From Halocafeteria seosinensis (taxonomy: Eukaryota > Sar > Bigyra > Bicosoecida), in assembly GCA_001687465.1 (NCBI GenBank), contig LVLI01000229.1, forward strand, positions 62,001 through 126,000: a stretch of DNA of 64,000 nucleotides, given 5' to 3'. The notes beneath the pieces are model-generated. The model searched no databases. It was not told the origin of the DNA and saw only the letters and a program-made list of their open reading frames with translations. How positions within the stretch are numbered: position 1 is the stretch's first letter; every line of letters starts with the position of its first letter. Positions 11,076 through 23,343 of the stretch are shown piece by piece. A program made the position numbers and the translations under genes.

Positions 11076-14000
11076 CTACTCAGTTGATTCTTCATTGATC
11101 TTTCCCCTTACTTTACCCAGCTTTTTCTTTGCCTTGTCGTTCGCCGGTTCCAAACGCAAAACTGCTTCCAAGTAGTTAACAGCGTCGTGGAATCGGGAAA
11201 GTCGTGTTGCCGCATTGCATGTCGCCATGAGTAGACTAACGTCATTTGGAATCGCTTCATTCGCCTTTACTAGACACTGGAGGGCTTCTTCATAGCGCGA
11301 CTGTTTCTTCAATAATCCAGCTAGATTCAAGTGTGCGGTCTTATACTTCTTATCGATGATGATTGCGTCCTGGTAAGCCAGGATCGCCGGCTCGGTTTGT
11401 CCCAGCTTCTGGAAGACATTACCCCTGGAAGACCCAAACTACAACTAGATAATCACGTCTATTGCATCACCCTGGATCAATGCCTACTCACAAGTTGTTG
11501 TGTATGAATGCATATACTTTGGTCCGCTTTGTAGCCTGTTGGTAGGCCAGTTTTGCTTCGTCGTACTTGTTTAGATGAAACAAGCACACACCTGCATAAG
11601 ATTCAGTGAACAATACCTCTTCGCATGTTGTGCATTATACCGTAAGTAAATCGTCATACCTCGGTTATTGTAGTTCAGCGGGTTAGAAGGATCAAGTCTT
11701 ATGGCTTCGTCATAACAAGCAATCGCTTCGCTGTACTTTTGCTCCTTCTGAAGGACACTCCCCTTCAGGCTAAGGCAAGATGCGTCTTGTGGATTCGAAG
11801 ACAGTAGCTCCTCGTAAACGTTGAGAGCCTCGTTCTCTTTTCCCTCTTTATGAAGTCCCAAGGCCTGAAGCATCAATTGTATGTATGGATAAAAAAGTAC
11901 CAGCTCCATAGCTGCAGGCCGCTTACCTTCGTCAAGTTCTGCGAGCGGGAAGCCCGTTCTCCATAGGTATTTGTCATACTCGAATCTTTACGCAACTTTA
12001 GTCTGCAGGCTAGTTCATTGAGTTCCGACTTAATGCTTTGAAGTTTGCTGATGGTACCATCATCTTTAAGCGCAAATTCGTTCGAAAGTAGCTCCTCGGA
12101 ATCGAAGAAGAGTCTCTTGGAGTGCTTCATGTCTTCCTCGTGGACCGTCTTAGAATGATCAACTTTGTATTTTACCAGTTGCTGGATTTCATAGAGAAGC
12201 CCTCTTTGAGCCCTAGAATAGTCACTGTCAACTGACACATTTTTGTGAAAAGCCTTGTCAAAACACTCTGCGGCCTGTTCGTACAACCCGACATTCCAGG
12301 AAGTAACTCCCTTCCCTAAGTAGTACAAGTAGTTGCTTGGATCAAGGGTAATTGCTTTAGTCTGATTCTCCAGCGCATCTTCCAGTTTACCCAGTCGTGC
12401 AAGACAAGCAGCGCTTGAGTACAAGAGACTAGAGTTCGTGGGCTCCAGAATCAAACCCGCTCTATAACTCTCTAGGGCCTTGCGATGTTGACGCAGGACT
12501 TGGAATGCATGCCCTCGCGACGTAAGTGCTGGAACATATTTAGGTTGAATTGACAAGGCTTGATCAAAATAACTGATGCCGTCGAAATATCTTGTTTGAA
12601 AGCAGTAGGCCCTCCCTACGTTCGTTACGTTGACAAAATCGGCGGGAGCGTTCGTCAAGGCTTGTTGGTACCAGGACACTGCTTCCATGAAATTCTCCAA
12701 ATCCATGTAGCAATTAGCGGTTCTGCGTACACATATTTTATTTTAATGCGAAGCTACTCCGGGATTCAGATAATCATCCTACCATCAAGTTATACTTACT
12801 GACTACAAATGATAGGGTCTTCGGGGCGAACCCGAGCTGCAGCCAAGCAAGAGCCAATTGCCTCGCTTAAGCGGCCTTCTTCATACAATAGGCGAGCTCG
12901 TAGCTTATGACTTTGAAAGTTGTTGCTATCAACTTCGAGGGCTTTTTCAATAGCAGTAATGGCAGCGCTAGGAGCCTTCAGTTCCCAATGACACTCTGCT
13001 TGTAAGATATGAGCCTCAACGTTAGTACCTGATGACTGCAATGCTTTTTTGACGAAATGCAGCGCTTGCTGGTATTCTTTCTCGGCCTTCAGAGTACGAG
13101 CCTTGGTAACGTAGGCTGCTGCAAGCTCTTCATTAGTTAGCTCCCCTTCAGCGGATAACTGCTGTGTCATCCCTTTAAGGCTGTTTACCAGGGCTCTTAT
13201 ATGATCTTTTTCCCCTGGACGCGGATATTTAATGGTATCAAAGAATGAACGCGACTCAGAGAGCTTCACTAGAAGTCCAGGTCTTATGTCCTGGTACTGT
13301 TTCGATTCATGGTTGCGAGCACAAAGCTGAAGCAGAGATTTCAATGACTCCAGGAACTTTGCGTGTTGGGGTGTAAATCTGCCGGATTTCAAATTGTCTT
13401 CGACCAAGACCAGATCACAGCACACGGCACACTTGTTAACATCTGCAATACACTTCTCTATCATTTTCATCTTGAGGAGCTGTATTGACCTGTTGTACAA
13501 CAACGTTATCCTTCTAGGATGAAATTCTTCCGCAGCGTCTAGTTTAACTGATTGATTGAAGCAGTCTAGCGATTCATGATCCCTGTCAAGCATGGATAGC
13601 AGTTTTGCTTTCCAATGCATCACCGAAACTGTAGGAGATGACACTTCCATACACCTGTCTATGCATTTGAGTCCGTCGTTGTAATTAGCTTCTGAAAAAC
13701 ATTCCTCTGCTTGCGAGACTAAACACTCGGCGATCTTTTCGTTTGCCTGTTTGGGTGAAAAGGATTCCTTCATCTTCTCATACGTCTCCACTGCCTCTTT
13801 ATAGCGCCCCAATCGACATAAACATTTTGCAATCTGCAGGTACCCGTATTCATTGTGTTTGTCGAAGTCGAGAGCTTTCCGATACTCCCGTAACGCATCT
13901 TCGAAAGACAATTCTGCGAAATACGAGTCGCCCGTTAGTATAAGAGCTGAAAGGCACCTCCCATCTACACTCAGTGCTAAACTGTAGTAATACCGGGCTT

Positions 14001-17000
14001 TGGTATGCTCACATAGCCTTTGGTCTAGTAACTTTCCTTGCCTCAGAAAAATTGGAATACTTTTGGAGTCGACGCGATTCAGTGTGTCCACAGCCTTCTC
14101 AAATTGTCCCAAGAACTCATAGCAACTCGCTAAGCACTCGAGGCAATTGTTGTCTGGAGGTTGGACCGACACTACATCTTCAAGAACTTGTGCAGCCTCT
14201 TCAAAACGAGACAGTTCATAAAGGGTAGACGCCTTATTCAAATAAGCGTCGGAAAAATCCTTCTTGAAGAGAATGCATTCCTCGAAAGAGTTAAGCGCCT
14301 CACGACAGCGTCCCATCTCAAGAAGAGTGGTACCATGGTTATACCAGGCTGTGGCAATTAAACTAGGCTCACCGGAACGAGTAATTACTTCGTAGGATGT
14401 GAGCGCCTCCTCGAATGAGCTCAGTGAGAATGACACATTACCCTGAGATATCAGAACATGCGGAGGTGGTAGTCCGCGCACATGACGATTGTTATAATAT
14501 GCGTACCTTGCTCAAGTGACATTGTAGCGAGCCAGGGCCATTCCTGAGCGACTTGTTAAAATAGCCTAAAGCTGTTTTGGATTCTCCTTTCTTGTACTCA
14601 AAGTACCCACGCAGATAAAGTAGAATCGGGGCTGCTTCCTGTTCAAGCGCCTTGTTTAGCACCTGAATTCCCCGAGCCTCGACGTTGTCATTTGAATAGC
14701 ATAAAGCCAAATTGTAATTCTGCAGATATATCATCATGTTACAACTTTAGCAAATACCCGTAAGTGGAACAAGACTACCTACGACCAGGGCCGAGCTCGG
14801 ACGGAGTTTCAATGCTTCTCGAAGCACATCAATAGCCTCACGAAAGGCTCCTTGTTTCTGCAGACAGACCCCCTTATTATTCCAGGCAAAATAGCACTCA
14901 GCGTTGGCCTCAATCATCTTTGAAAAAATCTTTATTGCTTCCTTATAGTTTTGCAAGTCTGCCAATGCATTCCCCAAACCTGCATAACAAGAATCGTCCA
15001 AATCTATCTTGTGGTGACTCCATATTATGTATCTAACTGACCTAGGTACGCTTCCATGCATGACCTATTCAAGTCAATAACGTCCTTAAAACACGATACA
15101 CTTTCTCGCACACGACCAGATATTCTCAGGCAGATGCCCTTCAAAAGATAGAGCTCGGAAACTCTGTACGCTGGAAGCAGACATCTCTGATATCCGTCAA
15201 TATTATGATCCTCGTCAGATGTTGCTGCTATGGCAGGAGCAAGGTCTAATGCTTTGTCGATATCCACAAGTGCCGAAGAATAATCGTTTGTATACATAAG
15301 CAGTTTTGCCTTCGATATGTATGCAAGGGCTGTTGCTATGGTCAGGCACCTGCATTAAAAAACAAAGGGATCATGGTTGATGCAGAGAAATAAATCTAAA
15401 TAACCGTACCTAAGCTTCGGGCGGGAGCCTTTCAGTGTTTTGGGCTTCGGGTCTTGTAGGAAACCACTCGCACAATCCACTGCCTTCTTGTACAAGTTAA
15501 GGGCTTCCATGCTACTCCCCCTCCCTTCGAAACATTTGCCCTCTGAGAGCATACTCATTGCCCTTTCAGGCGTAGAATCCTTAAAATCTTCGGCTTGCAT
15601 TTGCTTTGGGGGCATTTGATATCGCGAGCTGGAACGTGGAAGAGCAGCCGCGTTATAGGTGGGTACGTTCTTTTGTGCCTGCTCGTAGGCAGAGAATGCT
15701 TCCTCATAGCGCCCGAGCTCGAAAAGCGCTGAAGCTCGATTGAAATCTGCTTCGGCGAATGTCGGCCGTAGACAGAGGACGTGTTCGTAGCATCCAACCG
15801 CATCAGTCAATTTGCCCATACTATGCAGAGCATGGCCGTAGTTAAAGTTGGCGGATACTAAATCTGGAGACAATGAAACCGCTTTATGGTAGCATCGTAC
15901 CGCTGCTTTCAGTTTGTTACTCCTTTCATAACAGAAACCAAGGTCTGCATATGGGTAGATGCTAGTTTACAGAATGCGTCAGGCTTCGGTGTGGGGCTAA
16001 GGCTGGCTTACTTGAATATGCTAGAGCAAAATTTGGATCGAGTTCAATAGCTTTTCTGTAGCTGCTAATGGCTTCATCAACGTAGTTCAGGTTGTTAAGT
16101 GAATATCCCTGCTATTTGCCGAACGAGCAAGCATTAGGAAGAGACACGAGTGAACACTTGCCTACATACAAACTTACCATGTTGTTGTGTGTGACAGCAA
16201 TGCTGCCATCAATGTGGATGCTCGTAGTGTAGCATTCCACCGCTTTCTCGTCCTCTCCCTGAATTTGGAGAATATTTCCCTGCATTACAAACGAGTTTCT
16301 CAAGCTCCAGTCGGACTGACTCAGTTAGTTCTCCTACGTATATACGTCGCTCAGTACCTTATTTGTATATGCCACGGCGTTTTCTTTTCCGCTCTGCTTC
16401 CCCATTTTGATGGCCATATCAAAGCACTTTATTGCTTCCTCGTTCCTTCCTAACGACTTCAACGCAAGTCCTGAGATACAAAAGGTGCTTGTAGGTTCAT
16501 AGATAAATCAGTGTTTCAACGTAAGCAGATGCATGGGAGCTCACCTTTGTTATTGAAGGTATCCGCATAGTCAGCATGGATGCTGATGGCGTTGTCGTAC
16601 GCCTGTATAGCTTCCTCATACCTCTCTAGTCTTTGTAGGGAATACCCCAAGTTGTTGTAGGCCACTCCAACTGTGAAAAGAAATAATTTACTCGGTCAGT
16701 GAGGAAGCACAAGCGCAAGAAGCAGAACTTCGTACATTTTTCGTCGAGTTCCAGGGCTCGTTTGTACCACACTGCACACGTGTTTATGCAAACCTTGAAC
16801 GCTGTGAGCATGCTGTGCTAACACGATTTTCTTCGTACCCATGGCATCTTCGTCTAGTTCCATAGACTGCAGAATATTCCCTTTTAGAGTACAATTCTTG
16901 GGCACTTGCCCTACATCCTTGAAGTCCAACTCGACGAGGCGCAGCGCTTTATCGTACTGCTGCTTGCCAAACGCGCGCAATGCACTTTGAAAATATGACT

Positions 17001-17169
17001 GACCCTGTAGCGTATACTCTTCTCTATTAAACACTAGGATGCATGATTGACAAGAGATCTCACTTCCAATACTAACCTCATGCTTGGGTGAGCGCTTATC
17101 GGGTTTATTCGTCCCGTTGCCGTTGGCGGCAGCCCCATCTTTAGGGGAACCGATCTGGTTCTTTTGCAT
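11076..17169 (-). CDS. Giant TPR-repeat protein, 16 exons, 1696 aa
   Basis: I assembled 16 exons with consistent phases: 17169-17077, 17016-16839, 16771-16736, 16670-16545, 16470-16358, 16279-16178, 16108-16012, 15944-15410, 15349-15042, 14979-14783, 14719-14507, 14442-12800, 12722-11927, 11864-11660, 11591-11492 and 11424-11076. The product is almost entirely 34-residue tetratricopeptide repeats, with typical units such as YNNLGYSLQRLERYEEAIQAYD and KGSVLQKEQKYSEAIACYDE. TPR solenoids are protein-interaction scaffolds. There is no enzymatic domain, signal peptide or membrane segment. The central region (about 13.1-13.6 kb) is less regular. Long TPR proteins of this type occur in O-GlcNAc-transferase-like, intraflagellar-transport and chaperone-adaptor families. 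Nothing here identifies which, and the C-terminus lacks a glycosyltransferase domain. In-phase joins include E1/E2, which needs an acceptor at GAAGAG|TAT. Confidence 0.85.
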
Positions 17170-18680
17170 ATTTTAGAGGCGGGTAATATACGAATGCAAT
17201 TTTGAGGCAAGGTTTGGTTGACGAACGTGCTGTACGATTTGTGGCCGGTTGCCTCATACGAACGCTTCACACAAATGGACGCCTCTATTCAGCATCGGTC
17301 ACAATCTCTGTACGGTACAATATAGTATGAAAAGGGAAAACCATGCAATTCCATACTCAAACTTGAACTACTCACAAAAAATAGAACAACTGCGTCATCG
17401 TAGGCGATTCATAGCTGTAGTTAACGCATGACGCAATGGCTCGAGTCACGGCAACTTCAACATGAAAAGGATTAACAGGTTGGTATGGATCGAACTTTAT
17501 ATGAATATTGGATATTTGAGTAGTATCTGGACACTGATCTGACTGCAATGGACATGCATTTACTGTACCATCGTGTGTGACCGAGAGATACATATATATG
17601 TAACGTCCTGGTCTCCTGGCATGTGGAATCCGGGATTCAGCTGCTGCTCATTTATACACGACAGTGGAACGGCACTTCGGCGGAATTCTCGGAGGTCCAG
17701 ACATCGTCGGGTACTCTATAGCACGGTAACCATGGATGGAAGGCAACCGTTATGTTAAACCATAGGTACCGGTATTGGCGTGGCTTAAAGTTGAGTTTTG
17801 ATTGCTGTACTGTATGCGACATACAAGACTGAGCTGACTAGCTTTGCATAGGTTGAGGACTTCAGCATGCCACCTCCTTTCGTTTGCGATGTTCCACAAA
17901 GCTTACCCCGATATTGAGACGACGGAGGTTGCAAACGTATTACCCTTAACATGGCCACAATTGTGGAGAGTATGTGGCTTTGCGAAAGCGAGCAATACAG
18001 AATTGCAATCACTTGATTACTCAAAATGGTTGCTTTGGTTTTCTTTTTACCTCTATTTCATCATACTGAAGAAGTTACAGTAGTCTATGTCATTACAATC
18101 TTCCTGTTCCTTTCTTTTTTTTAACTTGGTCTTGCCCGTCGCTGTAGGAATTCTTGGTGGGTATCTAAAACTGTCTATAGTACCAAAATACCATAAGGCC
18201 TTCTAGCAGGAGCGATTTTGAAACGCTCTCCTTTGGTCTGCCGTTGTAGTATCGTCCCAAACTTTTGGTAAGTGGAAGTAGAAACTTCTTCCACCGGTAA
18301 GTCGCAAGAGCGAAGAACAGTGTGTCTGTAGTGCACTTCACGTGCCACCCTCCTTCGAGGCTCGAGGATTGTTGCGGCTAGAGCAGTGCTTATGTATGTG
18401 CTCTTGCTGCCTATCTGATGGTAATCGTTTGCTGAATGCAGTATTACCGTTGTTTGTCGTTTTGAAGTTGGCACCAGCGGTAAGTACATCACACATCTTC
18501 ATTGGAACCTAGTGACGGTTGTTCCAATGAGTTGTTCTGCGGCTCTTATCCTACGTTATGGAATGTTTGATGATCTATTTCACAGGGATCGTCGTTAAAG
18601 ATAAACCAAATATTAACTATTGTGGCAACACTGGTTGCCTCATTGTAGCGTGAGACTGTACACTTGCATGAAGCGCAACC
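17170..18680. other. Divergent upstream region, TPR gene / P2X-like gene 1
   Basis: About 1.5 kb between two genes transcribed away from each other. It has only short overlapping frames with no recognisable product. A T-rich tract lies near 18110-18125. Confidence 0.5.
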
Positions 18681-20265
18681 ATGATGTCGGGATCAAAGCT
18701 TTGGAGCCACATCTGGAGACAGCTAATTACGTACCGAACGCTCCGACAGATGGAAGTGCAAGATGTTCGAGTTGGACTCCTCCATAAAGCCTGTCTACTC
18801 GCTGCTGCCTGCTATCTGGTGTTCACTATCTTTTCTTCGCACGCTTACATGCGGAAAGAAACTCCGGCCGTCACAGTGAATGCATGGGTGGAGGGCACTA
18901 GTTCTTTCAAGGAGAGACTGCAACAATACCAAGCCGATCCTGAGCATGCGCCTTGGTACTGTGATAGTCGGGAAACAAACTACTTATACAGCGAGGGCTT
19001 TGAATACTTGAACAACTCGTGCGCTTTTGATATATTCCTCGGCCAGGCTACCATCGAAGATAGCAGTGCCATGGAATTTGTTTCATACTTCCAGGACAGG
19101 AATCTATCAGATATCGCTGCTCATCACAGTCGGAATGCATTTGTTCCAGGTAAAGTGATATTTTGAAGAATGTATCAGCGAATAGCGTTTGCACCAACGG
19201 CGTTCGATGTTATGATGCTGAGGTCCAGATATCGAAGACCTCTATTTGGTTTTTAGTCACTCTTTCCCGACGGCGTTAGGTGTGGAGGGATCCAACGTAG
19301 AAACGACCGTAGAGTCGAAGGATGGGAGTAAATCAAAAAAATTTAAGGAAGGTGATTCCGTCCGGATTCGAGTATCAGAGCTCCTTAACATGGCCGGTAT
19401 TGACCTCGATGATAGGAATGAAAACAGCGGTGGTGCTCCGCCAGTATATGGAATGTATTGGCCGATTTATCGGATGACAGGTATGTAGCTGTGTATCCAT
19501 CAGTGGCAATTAAGATCATGACCTAGTCTTAGTGTCAACCATGACAGGCCTTTCTTTACCAATGGTATGTAGAGCAAATCATATTCACGTGCGATATAAT
19601 ACTCTGAAAGCAGGTACTCTTGCAGGAATTAGTGTACGAAAATTTCCGATCTGATAAACCATTTGATTTTACGAAACGATTGAGAGCATTCGTCACCGCT
19701 CCTGATAACGTTTGGATGGGACGAGGTCGTCAAGTTTTTGCCAAGTGGATCCAAGAAGAGGGTAGTTTTGCCCCCTTCGAGCGTTATCCCCAAGTAATCT
19801 CAGTGAAATTTCAAACAGCTGGAGAGGTTGGGGTCCCAAACGCTTTCGAAGCAATAATGAATGTCGGAGTAAGTGCCGCAGTATTTGGGTTAGTCAAAGT
19901 AAGTGCCGCTCCAAAGTTTCGGATGTGAAGCATTCACGCTATCGGCAATTTCTCGTTTCCGGTGTAATTGTTCTCAGACCGTAATGGATATTCTAGCGAT
20001 ATTTATCTTGAAGGAATTTAGGGACATGAAAACCTTAGACCCTGAAGAGTGGGAAACTTTGGAAGGAAAAGGAACAGCAGATACCGCTGAGGTCAAGCAA
20101 AATTCTATCTCCTCAAGTAAATGTGAAAAGGAAGACACTGAAGAGTGGGGTATAGAGCTGAAGGAAACGAATCCGATCCGCCAAACCGACCAGCCCGAAC
20201 GCCCAGCAAGCAATTCCAATGGCAATGGCAATGACAGCCTTAGTTATACTACGGTAAAGAAATGA
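18681..20265 (+). CDS. P2X-like trimeric cation channel, copy 1
   Basis: Five exons (18681-19149, 19229-19480, 19548-19564, 19626-19898, 19978-20265) join in phase to 432 aa, within the normal P2X range. The layout is that of P2X receptors: short N-terminus, TM1 (about residues 36-53), one large extracellular loop, TM2 (about 321-350) and a cytosolic tail. The N-terminal Y-x-T-x-K/R motif of P2X is present as YRTLR (18-22), followed by VGLLHK. The loop has IEDLYLVFSHSF, matching the conserved P2X region FTLLI..., and IYRMTG. TM2 is preceded by VISVKFQTAGEVG and followed by FRDMK, close to the YxxxK trafficking motif. It is unusual in two ways. It has only two ectodomain cysteines, where animal P2X has ten. 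The TM1-proximal stretch reads VNAWVEG where animal receptors have the ATP-binding TKxKG. It is a close paralogue of the gene at 24931. Confidence 0.75.
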
Positions 20266-21153
20266 CTGTAGGCTGAATTACCACGATACTCTTAACATGG
20301 TGCATTGTGGTAACATGGCAGTAGAGTGGCAATACACTCACGCTGGCTGCGGATGTTCCCAAGAAGTTCAGGCAGCACTACTGCGAAACTTGGCATGAAC
20401 CCGAAGCCACCAATCAGGGATTGAGTAGGTGCGCCAAAAGTAAAATAAACAAAAACTATAATCGGGTATCAGTTACTCTCTCACTCTACAGAGTGGCTTA
20501 CTCACCTGGTGAAGTTCGGGAAAATCCGCACATACTATATGTATAGACCATTGCATTTGCTACTTTAAGTGGACATGGACACCAATTCCTTGACAAGCTC
20601 AATCAATGTATCGAGTGAGGGAGAGCTTGGCCTCAGCCTCTGGATTCATGATAAGTATGTGAATTCGATAGTGGAATGACCGAACCCAATGATACGCGGG
20701 TGGGCTATGAGATGGCTATGCGGGAGTCCTGGGATTGATGCTTGGTCGGTGCTTGGTGATGGAAGCTGCTGTCTGGAATACTACAGGAGTTATGCCATAC
20801 TTGGAGGTCTTGCTTCATGCGTAATTCTTAATGGGATGCTTGTTTGTTAGGCTTGTGGTGTATCAGTTGTTTCTAAGCTTCTGGTACTATCTCTATACTT
20901 CCTCCGTGCGTGTACTGGTATTGCTCCTACCGGAAGACGTGTCTGCTACGCTACGCTGTGTGAGGGGTGAACCGCAACCGGTCCAGCATCTTCACATTGT
21001 GGCACATCAACGCGACTGACAGTTTGGCCATCATCAGCTTGCGGAAGTTCCGCATCTCCCTTGTCCCCAGAACCCGATGCTTTCCTGGCAATTCTCTTGG
21101 GGAACTGGATTGCGCCCCTCAATGACCCTGGAGTCTCTTGCACACAGCCGAGA
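20266..21153. repeat. Convergent spacer with partial copy of the P2X-2 5' flank
   Basis: There is no intact gene. From about 20545 to 20745 the sequence matches, with gaps, the region just upstream of and into the start of the second P2X-like gene (about 24710-24960). Shared landmarks in the same order are gcatttgc, accaattccttg/gccaattccttg, gattcgatagtg/attcgatagtg, gaccgaaccca, and then gctatgcggga/cctatgcggga. The open frame of exon 1 is not maintained here. It reads as a relic of the tandem duplication. Confidence 0.55.
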
Positions 21154-23343
21154 CTATTGTGAACTCCTTCTGGGATGCTGCATCAACAGCGAGCTCCGTG
21201 TTGCGAGTTGTCTTTTGCATCCATCTTTGTTTTTATTCGGTGTTCCTCCCTTGCCGCATTCTCTACAAGAACTGTCCATCTCCTGCGAGTATTGCCCCTG
21301 GCTACACTCAACACACCCGTTTCGAGTTGCATTCGGGACTTTCCCAGCACCACAAGTTATACAATGACTGTCTTCTACCGTGGCGATTTGGTAGGGAGCA
21401 CAATCAACACATGAATTGCCATTCGCGTTCGGAACCCTTCCGGCCTCGCAGGTCTCGCACTGGCTACTCCAGGTTGGGGCGACTTTGTTCTCAGGACAAA
21501 AGACGCACGCACTCTGATTGGCATTAGGCACCATCCCACTGTCGCAATTTTCGCACATAACGTGCAAAGACGTCGCAAACTGATGGCTGGGGCACTTTAT
21601 GCAACCATCCTTCCCGTTGGTGGGAACTGTTCCGGGTCCACAAGTATGACACTTCGAGTCTGCCACCGTCGCATACTGGGAACCTAAGCAGCGTATGCAA
21701 TGATCTCGCGAAACGCTTGGGTATTTACCTGCATCACAAACTCGGCAATGCGAATCAGTTTCGCCGGCCACCTCATTTGGTTGACACTCCCGACATCCAT
21801 CCCGAGTCGAGTTCGGCACCTTTCCTGGTCGGCAAGTTCGGCATATATGATCAGTGGCTCCTGACACTTGATATATTGGACAGGGTGTACAGGCCTCTTG
21901 AAGAGGGTCTGGTATTTGTCCAGAACCACACATCCTACAATCGGCGTCGCGCTCCCTCGCAACTTCGAATGGTTGGCAGCGTTCGCAGCGATCGGAGGTA
22001 TTGCTCGGTACTCTCCCGGCCCCACAAGTTATGCACGTTTCTTGATTTTCATCCGGTATTTCATACGGGTTACATGCTCGGCAGAATACGTCTGTGGCGG
22101 CAGCGACAAGTCCATGCCCACAATCTTCACAACTAGATTGATTTCCTGTCGGTACTCTCCCGGGACCACATCCGTGTCGTACAAGACCACCGATTTGACT
22201 CACACCGTATACCGAAGAGGAAGTACAATCATCCTGCGCCGGAGTAGGAACGGTTCCGTCTCTGCAGTACTTGCATTCGGCGTCGAGGCTTGTCGCAAAT
22301 TGACGAGGGCCGCACGGCTCACATGCATTCCCCTCTGGGTTGGGTGCTTTCCCTGGCCCACAAAGAACACAACGCTGGCCATATCTGTCGGGTACCTCAT
22401 TACTCTCGCACCGCTTGCAATAGGTATCTTCGAAGGATGCAACGGCGTTGTCGTCGCATTTCGTGCAACCGGACTGGTCTTCAGTAGGTACCTCTCCTGC
22501 GTCGCAATTGGAGCAGACGCCGTCTTCGGTTCCAGAGTATTGGTGCGTCGGACAGGCAACACATGTTTTTTGTCCCATCAGTGGTATCCTCCCAGGTCCA
22601 CATGGCCGGCATACCATGCTTTCGCTACCAGAATACTCGTGTGAATCACATGAACGGCATATGATCGAAGTGTTCCGGTCAACCGCCGGTGCTTCGCCTC
22701 CACCACATGTCAAGGGTGTGTAGATCAGTCCCAGGTTTGGGGCACGAACGTGCTCCTGATCAAGCTTCTGGTTCAGAAAATCATGAGGTTCACCATTAAA
22801 ACCAACGAAAAAAGCGTGATCTCCATCAGCTGGCTCCCACGATTTGATAGGGTGGTCAATTTTTAGCCTCTTTACATCAATGTGTCTTACCCCATGCCAG
22901 TACTGTTGGTAGTCAGTCGATCCTTGGGCAATTACGTACGTTTCATTTTCTGTCAGAAGGACGTCGCGGTCAAGTTCAGCTGTTTGAATTCCTTCTGGGT
23001 AATAAGAAGGTCCGTGTGCGTGTCCTAATACTTCCGCAAGTCGGTTGCGAACAGGGTCAACGCGAAATATAGCTATCATAAGCTCGCGTGGGTCATGCCG
23101 GTTCAAAGGACTCAAATATACTCCGCTAACGAAAAGCGGATAGTCGACTTGAATTTTGTATCCTCTCCAGTCGTCGTGAGAGGAGTATAGTTCCGCGTAG
23201 CCACTACCCGCCAGACGGAACGATCGTTCCAGCAGTTGTGTATGTGGACGAGCATTGCCCTGGTCGCTGAAAGTGAGACAGATCAAAACCATGAAGATGG
23301 TGAGTGCGACTGGCATGCCGAACTTCTGCTGCGTTTTGGCCAT
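21154..23343 (-). CDS. Secreted protein with about 29 CxxC Cys-rich repeats
   Basis: A single exon of 729 aa. It has an N-terminal signal peptide (hydrophobic VALTIFMVLICLTF, cleaved around residue 31). A globular domain of about 200 residues follows, with features such as WRGYKIQVDYPLFVSGVYLS and SWEPADGDHAFFVGFNG. After that come many short repeats of the form C-x2-C-x(G)xG-x-(V/I)P-x9-C, for example CGAGRVPSNTSDRCERCQPF. I count about 29 CxxC pairs. The pattern resembles the GCC2/GCC3 (ephrin-receptor-like) and TNFR-like disulfide knots of protist surface proteins. The C-terminal 25 residues are basic and not hydrophobic, so it is probably secreted or surface-bound rather than membrane-anchored. 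The N-terminal domain recurs in the shorter gene at 62428. It sits on the minus strand between the two P2X-like genes. Confidence 0.75.
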   Translation of the reverse strand: MAKTQQKFGMPVALTIFMVLICLTFSDQGNARPHTQLLERSFRLAGSGYAELYSSHDDWRGYKIQVDYPLFVSGVYLSPLNRHDPRELMIAIFRVDPVRNRLAEVLGHAHGPSYYPEGIQTAELDRDVLLTENETYVIAQGSTDYQQYWHGVRHIDVKRLKIDHPIKSWEPADGDHAFFVGFNGEPHDFLNQKLDQEHVRAPNLGLIYTPLTCGGGEAPAVDRNTSIICRSCDSHEYSGSESMVCRPCGPGRIPLMGQKTCVACPTHQYSGTEDGVCSNCDAGEVPTEDQSGCTKCDDNAVASFEDTYCKRCESNEVPDRYGQRCVLCGPGKAPNPEGNACEPCGPRQFATSLDAECKYCRDGTVPTPAQDDCTSSSVYGVSQIGGLVRHGCGPGRVPTGNQSSCEDCGHGLVAAATDVFCRACNPYEIPDENQETCITCGAGRVPSNTSDRCERCQPFEVARERDADCRMCGSGQIPDPLQEACTPCPIYQVSGATDHICRTCRPGKVPNSTRDGCRECQPNEVAGETDSHCRVCDAGKYPSVSRDHCIRCLGSQYATVADSKCHTCGPGTVPTNGKDGCIKCPSHQFATSLHVMCENCDSGMVPNANQSACVFCPENKVAPTWSSQCETCEAGRVPNANGNSCVDCAPYQIATVEDSHCITCGAGKVPNATRNGCVECSQGQYSQEMDSSCRECGKGGTPNKNKDGCKRQLATRSSLLMQHPRRSSQ

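Noticed and set aside
21868-22644. Long plus-strand frame (258 codons) inside the Cys-repeat gene
   Set aside because: It is antisense to a gene with a clear signal peptide and regular repeats. Its composition reflects the complementary repeat.
21390-22690. CRISPR-like regular repeats
   Set aside because: The periodicity is that of coding Cys units in a eukaryotic secreted protein. Repeats are degenerate and there are no spacers.
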